Positions 27,206 through 34,999 of a DNA stretch of 64,000 nt are shown in pieces. The notes beneath the pieces are model-generated. The model saw only the letters and a program-made list of their open reading frames with translations. It was not told the DNA's origin and did not search any database. The position numbers and the translations under genes are program-made. The stretch's first letter is position 1; the number at the start of each line of letters is the position of its first letter. Origin of the DNA: Melioribacteraceae bacterium (lineage in GTDB: Bacteria; Bacteroidota; Ignavibacteria; Ignavibacteriales; Melioribacteraceae); NCBI GenBank assembly GCA_035362835.1, contig DAOSDY010000003.1:186001-250000 (forward strand), read 5' to 3'.

Positions 27206-30200
27206 TTATTCTAGATTGAATGTGAGAAGTATTCTGGTCCCACTTCCAGATTCCGATTCTATTTTTAAATCGCCTCCCAGAATCCGGGCTCTTTCGTTAA
27301 GACTTTTTAAGCCGAGGCCTTCGGTTGTATTGGAAAAGAATTCCGCTCCGGAAAAATCAAAACCTTTTCCATAATCTTCAACTCTTACTTTAATCAAATT
27401 CTCAGACTTCAAAATTTCAATTAGTGCTTTTACGGAGTTCGAATGTTTTACGATATTATTGAGCGACTCCTGAATAATCCTGTATAAATTGATCTCCCTG
27501 TCTCTGCCTAAGAGTCCCGTAATATCATCTGATATTAATTCAATAGCAATATTGCTCGATGCCGATATTTTGTTGATCATAGACTGGATAGCCTTGTTAA
27601 GCCCGAGTCTTTCAAGCTGATGCGGGTGAAGATTGGAGGAGATTTCCTTCACTTCGTCGATCGAATCTTTTATAAGGTCGGAAATATCATTTATTTCCGC
27701 CGGATCGGGTTTCCCGTTCATCTGGTATAATGCCAGCCTGTTTTTAATTACGAGAAGATTCTGGCCTAAGCTATCGTGTAGTTCTTTCGATAACCTCTTC
27801 CGCTCCTCCTCCTGGGATTCGATTAGCATTTTAGAAAACTGGTCGCGGCGGCTCTTTTCCGCTTTAAGCCTTTTAACTTTAGAATTGAAAAAACCGAATA
27901 GAGCGGCAATAATAAGGAGAGCGGCCAGTATTCTGAAATATGAATTTTCCCAGAGCGGGGGAGAGATATTTATACTCAAGCGGATTCCTTTTTCATTCCA
28001 GAGTCCGTCGTTATTCGATCCGATAATTTTCAGATTGTAGCTGCCGGAAGGGAGGTTTACAAAATCGATTACAGAACGTTTACCAAGCGAGATCCAGTCT
28101 TTACTGTATCCTTCCAGATTATACTTATAGTTATTATTACCCGGATTGATGTAATTGAGCGCGGCGAATCCGATCGAGAGATTATTCTGATCGTAATCAA
28201 GATCGATGCTTTTTACCTGAGTTATATCCCCGGCAGCAATATAATCTGCACCGTTGATTTTCAGTGATGTCAGGTAAACCGGTGGGACAATAAGATTTTT
28301 ATTTATCTGATCCGGATTGAAAAAAAGATACCCCGACCTGCCCGGGAAATAAATATTTCCGCGGCGGTCTCCGGATGCGTCACCAAGGTAAAAATCGTAT
28401 CCGTCCACCTCTTGAATCATGGAGTAAAATTCAGTTTTACCGCTTGAGGGAGTATAACTTCCGATCTCGGAATTCAAAGTAGAAAACCAGAGTGTTCCGT
28501 TTCTATCAATAAATAAAGAAAATATTGAATGATCGATGTTACTGTAAACAGTTTCAAATCTGTATGGTTTTTTAGTCAGATCGATTTTTCCTAGTCCGCC
28601 GAAAGTCCCCAGCCACAAAATATTGTTGCCGTCTTTTACCATACAGGTTACACTGTTCATCTGTTCTATGGTGTTTACATCATCGCATCTTATCATTTCG
28701 AAGAGGTTCTTCTCGAAATTAACATGCTGCAATCCTTCGGAAGTTGCCAGCCAGAATTCATTGCCCGGTTCAATTAATATGTTGTCAATAAAATTGCTTG
28801 CAATGCTTTTATTTGGTCCATTATCCGGAAGAAATCTTTTGAAAATAATTTGATTACTGTTTTTGGAAACCGAACCAATCATGTTTAAACCGCCGTTCCA
28901 GGTAGAGATCCAGAGATTTCCGTTCCGGTCTTTGGTAATTGAGCGGATAAAGTTGCTGCTGATTGAAGTAGTATCACCGGGATTATTTAGAAAATTCCGG
29001 AAAGAAAGTTTATCGCCCGGAGAGAAATTATCCGGCAATGTGAATCTTGTTAATCCTCCGCCCCAGGTAGCAGCCCACCAGGTATTTCCGTCGACAAAGA
29101 ATTTTACTATTTCCTCGTTGCGGTGGTGCAGACCGGATTTGGGGGGATTATAATGATAATATTTTCCCGTCCGGGCCTCCCGGATATCAATACCCTTTGA
29201 TGTTCCAATCCAGAGATTTCCGGACTTATCCTCTAAACAGTGATTGACAATATTGCTGCTGATAGAATTTGGCGAATTAATGTCCTGTGAAATTTTTGTA
29301 AACCGGTTTTGCGAAGTATAAAGCTCGCTTACTCCGCCGAATGTGCTGATCCAGAGTATTCCCTGTGAATCGAGAAATAGTTTATTGACGTGATTATTTG
29401 ACAGAGAATAAGGATTCTGAGGATTATGAAAATACCTTGTGATTAAATTCGATTTTAAATTGATTCGCGCAAGCCCTTCTATTGTACCTGCCCACAACAA
29501 TGTGTCGTTCTGTAAAAGTAGTGATGTTATCCTGTCGCTTGGAAGAGAAGCGGGATTCTTTTCCTGAAACCGCCAGTTATAATAAGAGAAATTATTAATG
29601 TTAACTTTATAAATTCCTTCGCCGGCTGTTGCAATGAAAATATGATTTGAATCGGCTGACGGGATAATTGAAGAAACCTGCTGAAGAGGGGGGAGGAATC
29701 CCGCTACTTCATCGAATGAAAAAATTCCGGATTCCGGATCAAACCGTAATATTGTTCTGCTGTACATACCGAGCCAGAAGATACCTTTTCTATCTTTGTG
29801 AAGGGTCAAAACCCGGTTGCTTACATTTAATCCTCTGAAGTTTGACGGCAGTAGGGATTCTTTTTTTAATTTAAATGTACTGTCCGTAAGTATAAGTCCG
29901 TTTTCTGTACTTAACCAGTATCTGTTTTTGGTTTCCCTGTAAATGAATGAGGGGTTTCTGTTTTTCAATGAAGAGTTATTAAGACTTATATTTTCAAATC
30001 TTCCTGTCGAATACTTGAAAGAGAAAAGAGAACCGTTATAACTTAGAAAGAGGATCTCGTCAGAATTCTTTTCAAAGATAAAAGTAAAATTAGATTCGGT
30101 AAGACCCTGTGCCGCAGGCTGCGAGCTGCTGAATGTTGTGTTTCTTACACCATCATAACGGCAGATTCCGAAATCTGTAGCAATCCAGACGAATCCCCTG

Positions 30201-30373
30201 GAATCCTTTAATATGTGCTGAATTCTATTGGAGGGTAATCCGTCTTTTAATGTAAGGTTGTGGAATCTTCTCTGGGCTGCCGATTCAGATGAAAAAACCA
30301 GCAGAGATATTAAGATGATTAATAGCCGGGCAGTGGATCTTTCCAAGGAAATAGTCCCAAAAACTAATAGCAA
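27206..30373 (-). CDS. Two-component sensor histidine kinase with reg_prop propellers
   Basis: The 1055-residue protein has, in order: a signal or membrane anchor (residues about 15-34); fourteen or so reg_prop repeats (for example DGLPSNRIQHILKDSRGFVWIAT, NSNNIVNH-type loops followed by 'GNLWIGT') that build two seven-bladed periplasmic propellers; a Y_Y_Y domain near 690-755; a membrane helix (ILAALLIIAALFGFFNS, near 785); a HisKA_3 dimerisation domain with the His in RKRLSKELHDSLGQNLL (near 835); and a HATPase domain (GLGLKSLNERA near 1015). No ATG is available; TTG codons at 30373 or 30346 are the possible starts. Members of this class in Bacteroidota often sense glycans, but the full hybrid form has an AraC output; this one signals to a NarL partner. 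Confidence 0.9.
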   Translation of the reverse strand: MLLVFGTISLERSTARLLIILISLLVFSSESAAQRRFHNLTLKDGLPSNRIQHILKDSRGFVWIATDFGICRYDGVRNTTFSSSQPAAQGLTESNFTFIFEKNSDEILFLSYNGSLFSFKYSTGRFENISLNNSSLKNRNPSFIYRETKNRYWLSTENGLILTDSTFKLKKESLLPSNFRGLNVSNRVLTLHKDRKGIFWLGMYSRTILRFDPESGIFSFDEVAGFLPPLQQVSSIIPSADSNHIFIATAGEGIYKVNINNFSYYNWRFQEKNPASLPSDRITSLLLQNDTLLWAGTIEGLARINLKSNLITRYFHNPQNPYSLSNNHVNKLFLDSQGILWISTFGGVSELYTSQNRFTKISQDINSPNSISSNIVNHCLEDKSGNLWIGTSKGIDIREARTGKYYHYNPPKSGLHHRNEEIVKFFVDGNTWWAATWGGGLTRFTLPDNFSPGDKLSFRNFLNNPGDTTSISSNFIRSITKDRNGNLWISTWNGGLNMIGSVSKNSNQIIFKRFLPDNGPNKSIASNFIDNILIEPGNEFWLATSEGLQHVNFEKNLFEMIRCDDVNTIEQMNSVTCMVKDGNNILWLGTFGGLGKIDLTKKPYRFETVYSNIDHSIFSLFIDRNGTLWFSTLNSEIGSYTPSSGKTEFYSMIQEVDGYDFYLGDASGDRRGNIYFPGRSGYLFFNPDQINKNLIVPPVYLTSLKINGADYIAAGDITQVKSIDLDYDQNNLSIGFAALNYINPGNNNYKYNLEGYSKDWISLGKRSVIDFVNLPSGSYNLKIIGSNNDGLWNEKGIRLSINISPPLWENSYFRILAALLIIAALFGFFNSKVKRLKAEKSRRDQFSKMLIESQEEERKRLSKELHDSLGQNLLVIKNRLALYQMNGKPDPAEINDISDLIKDSIDEVKEISSNLHPHQLERLGLNKAIQSMINKISASSNIAIELISDDITGLLGRDREINLYRIIQESLNNIVKHSNSVKALIEILKSENLIKVRVEDYGKGFDFSGAEFFSNTTEGLGLKSLNERARILGGDLKIESESGSGTRILLTFNLE

Positions 30374-30435
30374 ATTACAGGATTTTTTACGACTTGCAAT
30401 AGGAGTGAAGGTAATGAAATCAGATTTCTTACATT

Positions 30436-30876
30436 TTAGTGTGTTGTAATAAAATTTTCGATCCGTTCAATGGATAATTGAATTGTTTTATTGAGGGGTT
30501 CCAGCTCATGCAGCTTCTTAAAATATTCAAGTGATTTTTTCTCATCGCAGTAGAGCCAAATAATCGCGAGAATAAGAAGATGATCGAATGATGATTCGAG
30601 ATGCTGATTTTTATCCTCAATTTTTTCAATCAATTCGGCACAGGGGCAATCGTCGAGTGATGGGTCAGTATTGATAATAAACTCAATATTTTCGTTCAGA
30701 AGATGATTGAAAAGTTCTATTGCTTCATTAATTCTTCCTGTCTGTGTGTAACAGATAAGGAGTTTTTTCATAACAGAAATATTGGAAGCTTCCCTGGAAT
30801 AGACTTCCTCAAGTTCTTTTTGAGCGGCAGGATAATTCCTCGCCATAAAAAACTGATTTCCCAGCATTTCGCTCAT
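30436..30876 (-). CDS. Small TPR-like helical protein
   Basis: The 146 residues are largely helical with TPR-like pairs: NYPAAQKELEEVYSREA, TGRINEAIELFNHLL and KKSLEYFKKLHELEPLN carry the alternating small/large pattern of tetratricopeptide repeats. There is no signal peptide, so it should be cytosolic and act as a scaffold or binding protein. It lies 62 bases before the reg_prop kinase on the same strand. I do not recognise a named family. The function is unknown. Confidence 0.6.
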   Translation of the reverse strand: MSEMLGNQFFMARNYPAAQKELEEVYSREASNISVMKKLLICYTQTGRINEAIELFNHLLNENIEFIINTDPSLDDCPCAELIEKIEDKNQHLESSFDHLLILAIIWLYCDEKKSLEYFKKLHELEPLNKTIQLSIERIENFITTH

Positions 30877-30902
30877 CTGTTTGCTGTCCTGTTAATGTTC
30901 AC

Positions 30903-30936
30903 TGAAAAACAAAGCCCTCCACTTTCATGGAGGGCT
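30903..30936 (-). terminator. Terminator of the decahaem/rhodanese operon
   Basis: The 9-bp stem AGCCCTCCA/TGGAGGGCT with a 6-base loop lies 14 bases past the stop of the rhodanese gene and, read on the minus strand, is followed by TTTGTTTTT. It separates the sigma54-type operon from the TPR/kinase genes. Confidence 0.88.
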
Positions 30937-30949
30937 AAACTCTTATCTA

Positions 30950-31951
30950 CTATTTTACAAATGGATATTCTTTACATTCAGTCTGTTTCCATTGTGTAAG
31001 CCCATTTGTTCCCATCCAATCGTAAGCCATAGTATTTACACCAAAAGATAATGATTTTGCATCATATCCCATTACTTTTAAAATGGCTGCCGTCTGTGCC
31101 GATGTCTGGCCAGTGTAGCAGTAAATTACTACGGTCTTATTTGTAGGAAGAGTCTTAAGGCTTGTCGCGAGAGCTAAATCTGCTTTGGGTGTATACTGGA
31201 TAGCTCCAGTTAAGTGTCCCAATGCATAATGATTTGTTGGCCAGTAATTAACGATGTAATAATTGGAAAGATTACCGGTTACGGTTGTCCATGTAGTGCT
31301 GATATCTCCGAAAGGATTGGTCGAAGAAAGGAGAGTATTAATTCTTGCTTCAAGAATTTCCTTTCCGGATGTTTTACCGGTATTCAATGTCGGTAGACTG
31401 CCTGCAGCTCCTTTTGGATAGCTGGTTGTAACAAAATTAGTATAGTTATTGCCAACATTCGTAGTCCAGTTTGTAGCTACCTGGCTGTTCCATGAGCACA
31501 TTCCGAATTTCAATGAATAGACATTGCTATAACCTAAAAGTCTTAATAATGCTGTAGCATAACCTGAAGTCTGTCCTGAATAACAAGCAACAACAATTCT
31601 ATCGTAACTTGTTGCATTAATGCTTTTAATATGTGTAACAAGATTATTTACCGTAACATTAACAGCACCGTCAATACGTCCTTTTCCCGTAAAATCAGCT
31701 GCTGATCTTACGTCAATAATATGCAGTTTGGTCGGATTGGATAACTGCAAAGCTCTTACATCGTCTGCAGAAATGATTGCAGGATTTGCGGTGTTTAGGT
31801 AATTCCCGTTTGCTTCAAGATATTCAACAAGAACCTGTGCTTCGTTAACCGGAGCGGTTGGTTCAGTGCCGTTATCGTCACTGCTGCAACCGGTACTGAT
31901 AATGAATAATGGAAGTACTAAAAGAAGATAAAATAATTTACGCAGTTTCAT
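30950..31951 (-). CDS. Tandem rhodanese-domain lipoprotein
   Basis: The 333-residue protein has a lipoprotein signal (lipobox STGC, Cys near 22) and two rhodanese folds. The first has its catalytic loop CYSGQTSG (near residue 123); the second has CYTGQTSA (near 277). Both loops keep the active cysteine, so both could carry persulfide sulfur. Rhodaneses move sulfane sulfur from thiosulfate or polysulfide to an acceptor. Lipid anchoring puts it in the periplasm or at the outer membrane. It is 50 bases downstream of the decahaem cytochrome in the same operon and followed by a terminator, which suggests a joint role in respiratory sulfur handling (inference). Confidence 0.88.
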   Translation of the reverse strand: MKLRKLFYLLLVLPLFIISTGCSSDDNGTEPTAPVNEAQVLVEYLEANGNYLNTANPAIISADDVRALQLSNPTKLHIIDVRSAADFTGKGRIDGAVNVTVNNLVTHIKSINATSYDRIVVACYSGQTSGYATALLRLLGYSNVYSLKFGMCSWNSQVATNWTTNVGNNYTNFVTTSYPKGAAGSLPTLNTGKTSGKEILEARINTLLSSTNPFGDISTTWTTVTGNLSNYYIVNYWPTNHYALGHLTGAIQYTPKADLALATSLKTLPTNKTVVIYCYTGQTSAQTAAILKVMGYDAKSLSFGVNTMAYDWMGTNGLTQWKQTECKEYPFVK

Positions 31952-32001
31952 TTGTACAACTCCCTTCTCTGTTATTGTGATTAATTATTGTTGTTAAATA
32001 T

Positions 32002-33378
32002 TTATTGAACATTCCAGCGTGTCGGAAGTTTTCCGTCCACAGTTATACTCTGGGTCGCTGTAATCTCCCACGACTCGAGGTCGCTTCTAAATAGATATAA
32101 ATTCTTGTTCCTGTAAGTCCCGTCATTTTCTTTAATAATATGACATGAATCGTAACATGGTTTACCCGTTGCAACTTTTGTACGTGTTGTCCACCTAATT
32201 ATATTATGCGGTGTAGCATATTTGTAAGTAGGGGCCACATTGAAATTAGTCAGGCTGGCAATACCGTAGTTCTTCCAGCTGTCAGGAGCCATTAGAGATC
32301 TTCTAAGCACAGCGTACTTGTAAGGACGTGTAGTGGAAATCGGATTCATACCGATTTTGAATCCCTGATATGAAGGTACTCTGGCACCATCGCCTCCGAT
32401 ATGACAGCTTCCACAATTATTATAGTCCTGCGAATGGCATGTGTTACAGCTGAATGAGCTTAAGTGAGCAGAGTGATATGCATTGGTGTTCGACAAACTA
32501 CCATGACAATCAGTACATTTCGGCAACAGTGGCATTTTGTATCTTTGATCATAAATATTTCCATCACCATGGATTTCATTTTGAGTATGGCACCTGATAC
32601 ATGTGAATTGCCGGCTCGTTAAATGCACATCTGGTACTGTTCCGGTTGCCTGACCAAAATAGGCGTGACCTCCGCGGCTTACATGACAGGTAACGCAAAC
32701 ATTCCGCATATCAGGAGTTTTAGTAAATGCATGACCGTTTGCTAGACCACCGCCTCCGGCTTTTGGCCTGTTAACATGACAGTCTCCGCAGGATGCATGG
32801 CACTTACCGCAGTTTACATCGTATCCTTCCTTCATTACTTCGGATAACTGGCTGAAACCCGATGGAATATTTGGTAACCCGGCACGACGTAGAACCATCG
32901 ATTTCTGACCCCATCCCTGCTCGTGCAGACTGTTTTTAGCTCTCTGAGCAATATCAGTATGGCAGGCTGCACACTTCTGTTCAGAATACGCAGAAGGTTT
33001 CTTGATGAAGTCACCGGAGTGAGCCTGTGCTTTGTTATCAGTTCCGTCAACGCCATTATGGCAAGAAGTACAGGGCATTTTACCGTGAACATCTTGTTTA
33101 AATGCCTGATATCCATCGCCACCCAGATAAACACGATCGTATGGTTCAATATGAGGTGTTTCACCGCCGCAACCTCCACCTCCTGTACTTGGTGGATCCG
33201 GTGTGTAAACGCGTTTAAGATTTTCATAACTGGTATGGCATCCTTCACAGGAAGCTACAGATTTCGTAATTACCTGTTCGTCACCTGAAATCGGTTCTTC
33301 AGTCCGGTCTTTGCATCCCAGAATTGCAAGTGAAATAATAATTGCTGAAGTGAAGAGTTGGAATAATTTCTTTTGCAT
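32002..33378 (-). CDS. Decahaem (possibly 11-haem) c-type cytochrome lipoprotein
   Basis: The product has ten CxxCH motifs, from CEGCH near residue 44 to CGSCH near 325, plus one CYDSCH (CX3CH) near 410 that may bind an eleventh haem. The signal ends in a lipobox (AILGC), so the protein is lipid-anchored, outside the inner membrane. A Gly-rich linker with an extra Cys (STGGGGCGGE) follows the first haem. ATG is used with GGAAA upstream; a TTG four codons earlier is less likely. A sigma54-type promoter lies directly before it. It is co-transcribed with the tandem rhodanese gene. The electron donor or acceptor is unknown. Confidence 0.9.
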   Translation of the reverse strand: MQKKLFQLFTSAIIISLAILGCKDRTEEPISGDEQVITKSVASCEGCHTSYENLKRVYTPDPPSTGGGGCGGETPHIEPYDRVYLGGDGYQAFKQDVHGKMPCTSCHNGVDGTDNKAQAHSGDFIKKPSAYSEQKCAACHTDIAQRAKNSLHEQGWGQKSMVLRRAGLPNIPSGFSQLSEVMKEGYDVNCGKCHASCGDCHVNRPKAGGGGLANGHAFTKTPDMRNVCVTCHVSRGGHAYFGQATGTVPDVHLTSRQFTCIRCHTQNEIHGDGNIYDQRYKMPLLPKCTDCHGSLSNTNAYHSAHLSSFSCNTCHSQDYNNCGSCHIGGDGARVPSYQGFKIGMNPISTTRPYKYAVLRRSLMAPDSWKNYGIASLTNFNVAPTYKYATPHNIIRWTTRTKVATGKPCYDSCHIIKENDGTYRNKNLYLFRSDLESWEITATQSITVDGKLPTRWNVQ

Positions 33379-33415
33379 GACAGTTTCCAATTTTATCAGA
33401 AAAGTTGAAAATTAA

Positions 33416-33432
33416 ATGCAAAAGAAATGCCA
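33416..33432 (-). promoter_or_regulatory. Sigma54 (-24/-12) promoter of the decahaem operon
   Basis: On the minus strand the sequence reads TGGCATTTCTTTTGCAT, close to the sigma54 consensus TGGCAC-N5-TTGCA. GG and GC are separated by exactly 10 bases, as RpoN requires. The start of transcription would fall near 33406, about 28 bases before the ATG of the decahaem cytochrome. The sigma54 activator gene lies just upstream, as is common for such pairs. Confidence 0.82.
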
Positions 33433-33467
33433 TATAATTCATTTCATTTTCGGACAAAATTGATAGT

Positions 33468-33586
33468 CTGTTGAAACAGTGTGTTCCGGAAGAATAATTA
33501 AAAGAAGCAAATAATTAGATTTTTAGAATGAATTCACATAAAAACAGTAATTGAAACGAAATGTTTAGTTCTTTCTAAGTGAAACA
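33468..33586 (-). promoter_or_regulatory. Candidate upstream activator sites for the sigma54 promoter
   Basis: CTGTTGAAACAG (33468-33479) is a perfect dyad around a 2-base centre, and TGAAACA occurs there and again at 33580-33586, with a near copy TGAAACG at 33552-33558. These lie about 50 to 170 bases upstream of the -12 element, the usual range for activators that loop to sigma54 polymerase. The same heptamer is repeated in the leader of the activator gene. Confidence 0.55.
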
Positions 33587-33588
33587 GA

Positions 33589-34920
33589 TTATTCAACAAT
33601 TTTCAGCTCTTTCATCCTTCTCCAAAGAGTAGTTCTTCCTACTTCAAGTTCTTTGGCTGCTTTAGTTTTATTCCACCGGTGCTTTTCAAGTAAAGCTAAA
33701 AGATCTGTTTTCTCCCGATCGTAGGAATTTATCCTTGCCGGTATGTTTAATTTAACAGAAGGTCGGTTTTCTAGAAGTGAGGAAGGGAGTTTTGACGGAA
33801 TTATTTTGTTCTGCTTTGTAGTCCTTACGAATGCATATTCAATCGCATTCTCGAGCTCTCTTATATTTCCCGGCCAGTTGTACTGAAGAAGTATTTCGAG
33901 AGCGCTTTCATCTATTTCCGTAATTTTCTTCTTATAGATAAGTGAAAATTTATTAAGAAAATGTTTTGAAAGAGGGACAATATCTTCAGTCCGGTTTCTT
34001 AATGGGGGAACTTCAATCGGAATAACATTGAGACGGTAAAAAAGATCTTCCCTGAATTTCCCGTTCCTGAGAGCATCTTTAATGTTAATATTTGTCGCAG
34101 CAATTATTCTTACATCTGTATGTCGTGAAAGGGACTCGCCGATCCTCTCGAAAGTCCCTTCTTGTAAAACCCTAAGCAATTGAATCTGTGTCTGCAAAGG
34201 CATCTCTGCAACTTCATCCAGGAAGATTGTACCTTTATCAGCTAATTCGAAACGGCCTGCCCGGTCTTTAATTGCATCCGTAAACGCACCTTTAACATGA
34301 CCAAACAGTTCACTCGCGAGCAGGTTGGAAGGAAAAACAGAACAATTGAATTTTATATAAGGGAAATCAACACGGGTGCTCGATTTCTGAATAGCATTTG
34401 CAACAAGTTCCTTACCGGTACCGGACTCACCGTGAATGAAAACCGGTGCGTCCGAATCTGCAATCTCCTGTATCAGATTAAATATGTTCTGCATCTGCCG
34501 GCTGTGGCCAATCATCGCATGGAACTGAGTCTCTTTTTGAAGATTTATTCCAATCTCTTCGAATATACTGATGTCCCTGAAGGAGACAATTCCGCCGGTC
34601 GGTTCATCATTTTCATTATAGAGAACAGCGGCATTAAGTTTTATCGGTTTACTCTCACCTACACAACTTTTAATATTTGATTCAAAGTCATAAATATTTT
34701 TTCTTGTCTGAAGTACTATTGCTATTGGGCATTCCGAGAAACAGAACTCCGATTGAAAGACGTGCTTACAGAACTTTCCCATTACTTCTTTACGATGATG
34801 GCCTGTAATTCTCTCGGCGGCTTTATTGAAGAAGTTTATCTTGAAATTTTTATCGACTGTAAAGACACCTTCGGCAATCGAATCGAGTATATGATCTTTA
34901 AGATTCTCGTTAAATGACAT
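33589..34920 (-). CDS. PAS-domain sigma54-dependent transcriptional activator
   Basis: The 443-residue protein has an N-terminal PAS domain (about 8-120), a sigma54 AAA+ domain (about 134-365) and a Fis-type helix-turn-helix (about 405-443, KTKAAKELEVGRTTLWRRM). The Walker A motif is GESGTGKE, and the sigma54-contact loop reads GAFTDA rather than GAFTGA, a natural variant. Walker B is GTIFLDEVAEM. The PAS domain contains a cysteine cluster (CKHVFQSEFCFSECP: CX8CX3C) that could hold an Fe-S centre or react with redox or sulfur species. It lacks a receiver domain, so it senses directly. It probably drives the adjacent sigma54-type operon and perhaps itself. Confidence 0.93.
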   Translation of the reverse strand: MSFNENLKDHILDSIAEGVFTVDKNFKINFFNKAAERITGHHRKEVMGKFCKHVFQSEFCFSECPIAIVLQTRKNIYDFESNIKSCVGESKPIKLNAAVLYNENDEPTGGIVSFRDISIFEEIGINLQKETQFHAMIGHSRQMQNIFNLIQEIADSDAPVFIHGESGTGKELVANAIQKSSTRVDFPYIKFNCSVFPSNLLASELFGHVKGAFTDAIKDRAGRFELADKGTIFLDEVAEMPLQTQIQLLRVLQEGTFERIGESLSRHTDVRIIAATNINIKDALRNGKFREDLFYRLNVIPIEVPPLRNRTEDIVPLSKHFLNKFSLIYKKKITEIDESALEILLQYNWPGNIRELENAIEYAFVRTTKQNKIIPSKLPSSLLENRPSVKLNIPARINSYDREKTDLLALLEKHRWNKTKAAKELEVGRTTLWRRMKELKIVE

Positions 34921-34922
34921 AT

Positions 34923-34947
34923 TGTTTCACTGTTTCAAATTGTTTCA
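34923..34947 (-). promoter_or_regulatory. Three direct repeats TGAAACA in the activator leader
   Basis: TGTTTCA occurs at 34923-34929, 34931-34937 and 34941-34947 (TGAAACA on the minus strand), immediately before the ATG of the sigma54 activator. The same heptamer flanks its presumed target promoter. Binding here would block translation or transcription of the activator gene, a possible autoregulation site. Confidence 0.5.
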
Positions 34948-34954
34948 TTAGTTA

Positions 34955-34982
34955 ATAAAAAAAAGCCGCACAAAGCGGCTTT
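34955..34982 (-). terminator. Terminator of the cytochrome conduit operon
   Basis: AAAGCCGC pairs with GCGGCTTT around a 5-base loop. On the minus strand a run of eight T residues follows. It lies 18 bases beyond the stop of the 9-haem lipoprotein gene and closes the five-gene operon. Confidence 0.9.
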
Positions 34983-34999
34983 AATAGCTTCTAAAATTA

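Noticed and set aside
32835..33248. Long open frame of 137 codons inside the decahaem gene, same strand
   Set aside because: Shifted frame of the cytochrome gene without a ribosome site or recognisable protein features.
33589..34920. GAFTDA in place of GAFTGA, possibly a dead sigma54 activator
   Set aside because: To my knowledge this is a natural variant in PAS-sigma54 activators; Walker A and B and the DNA-binding domain are intact.
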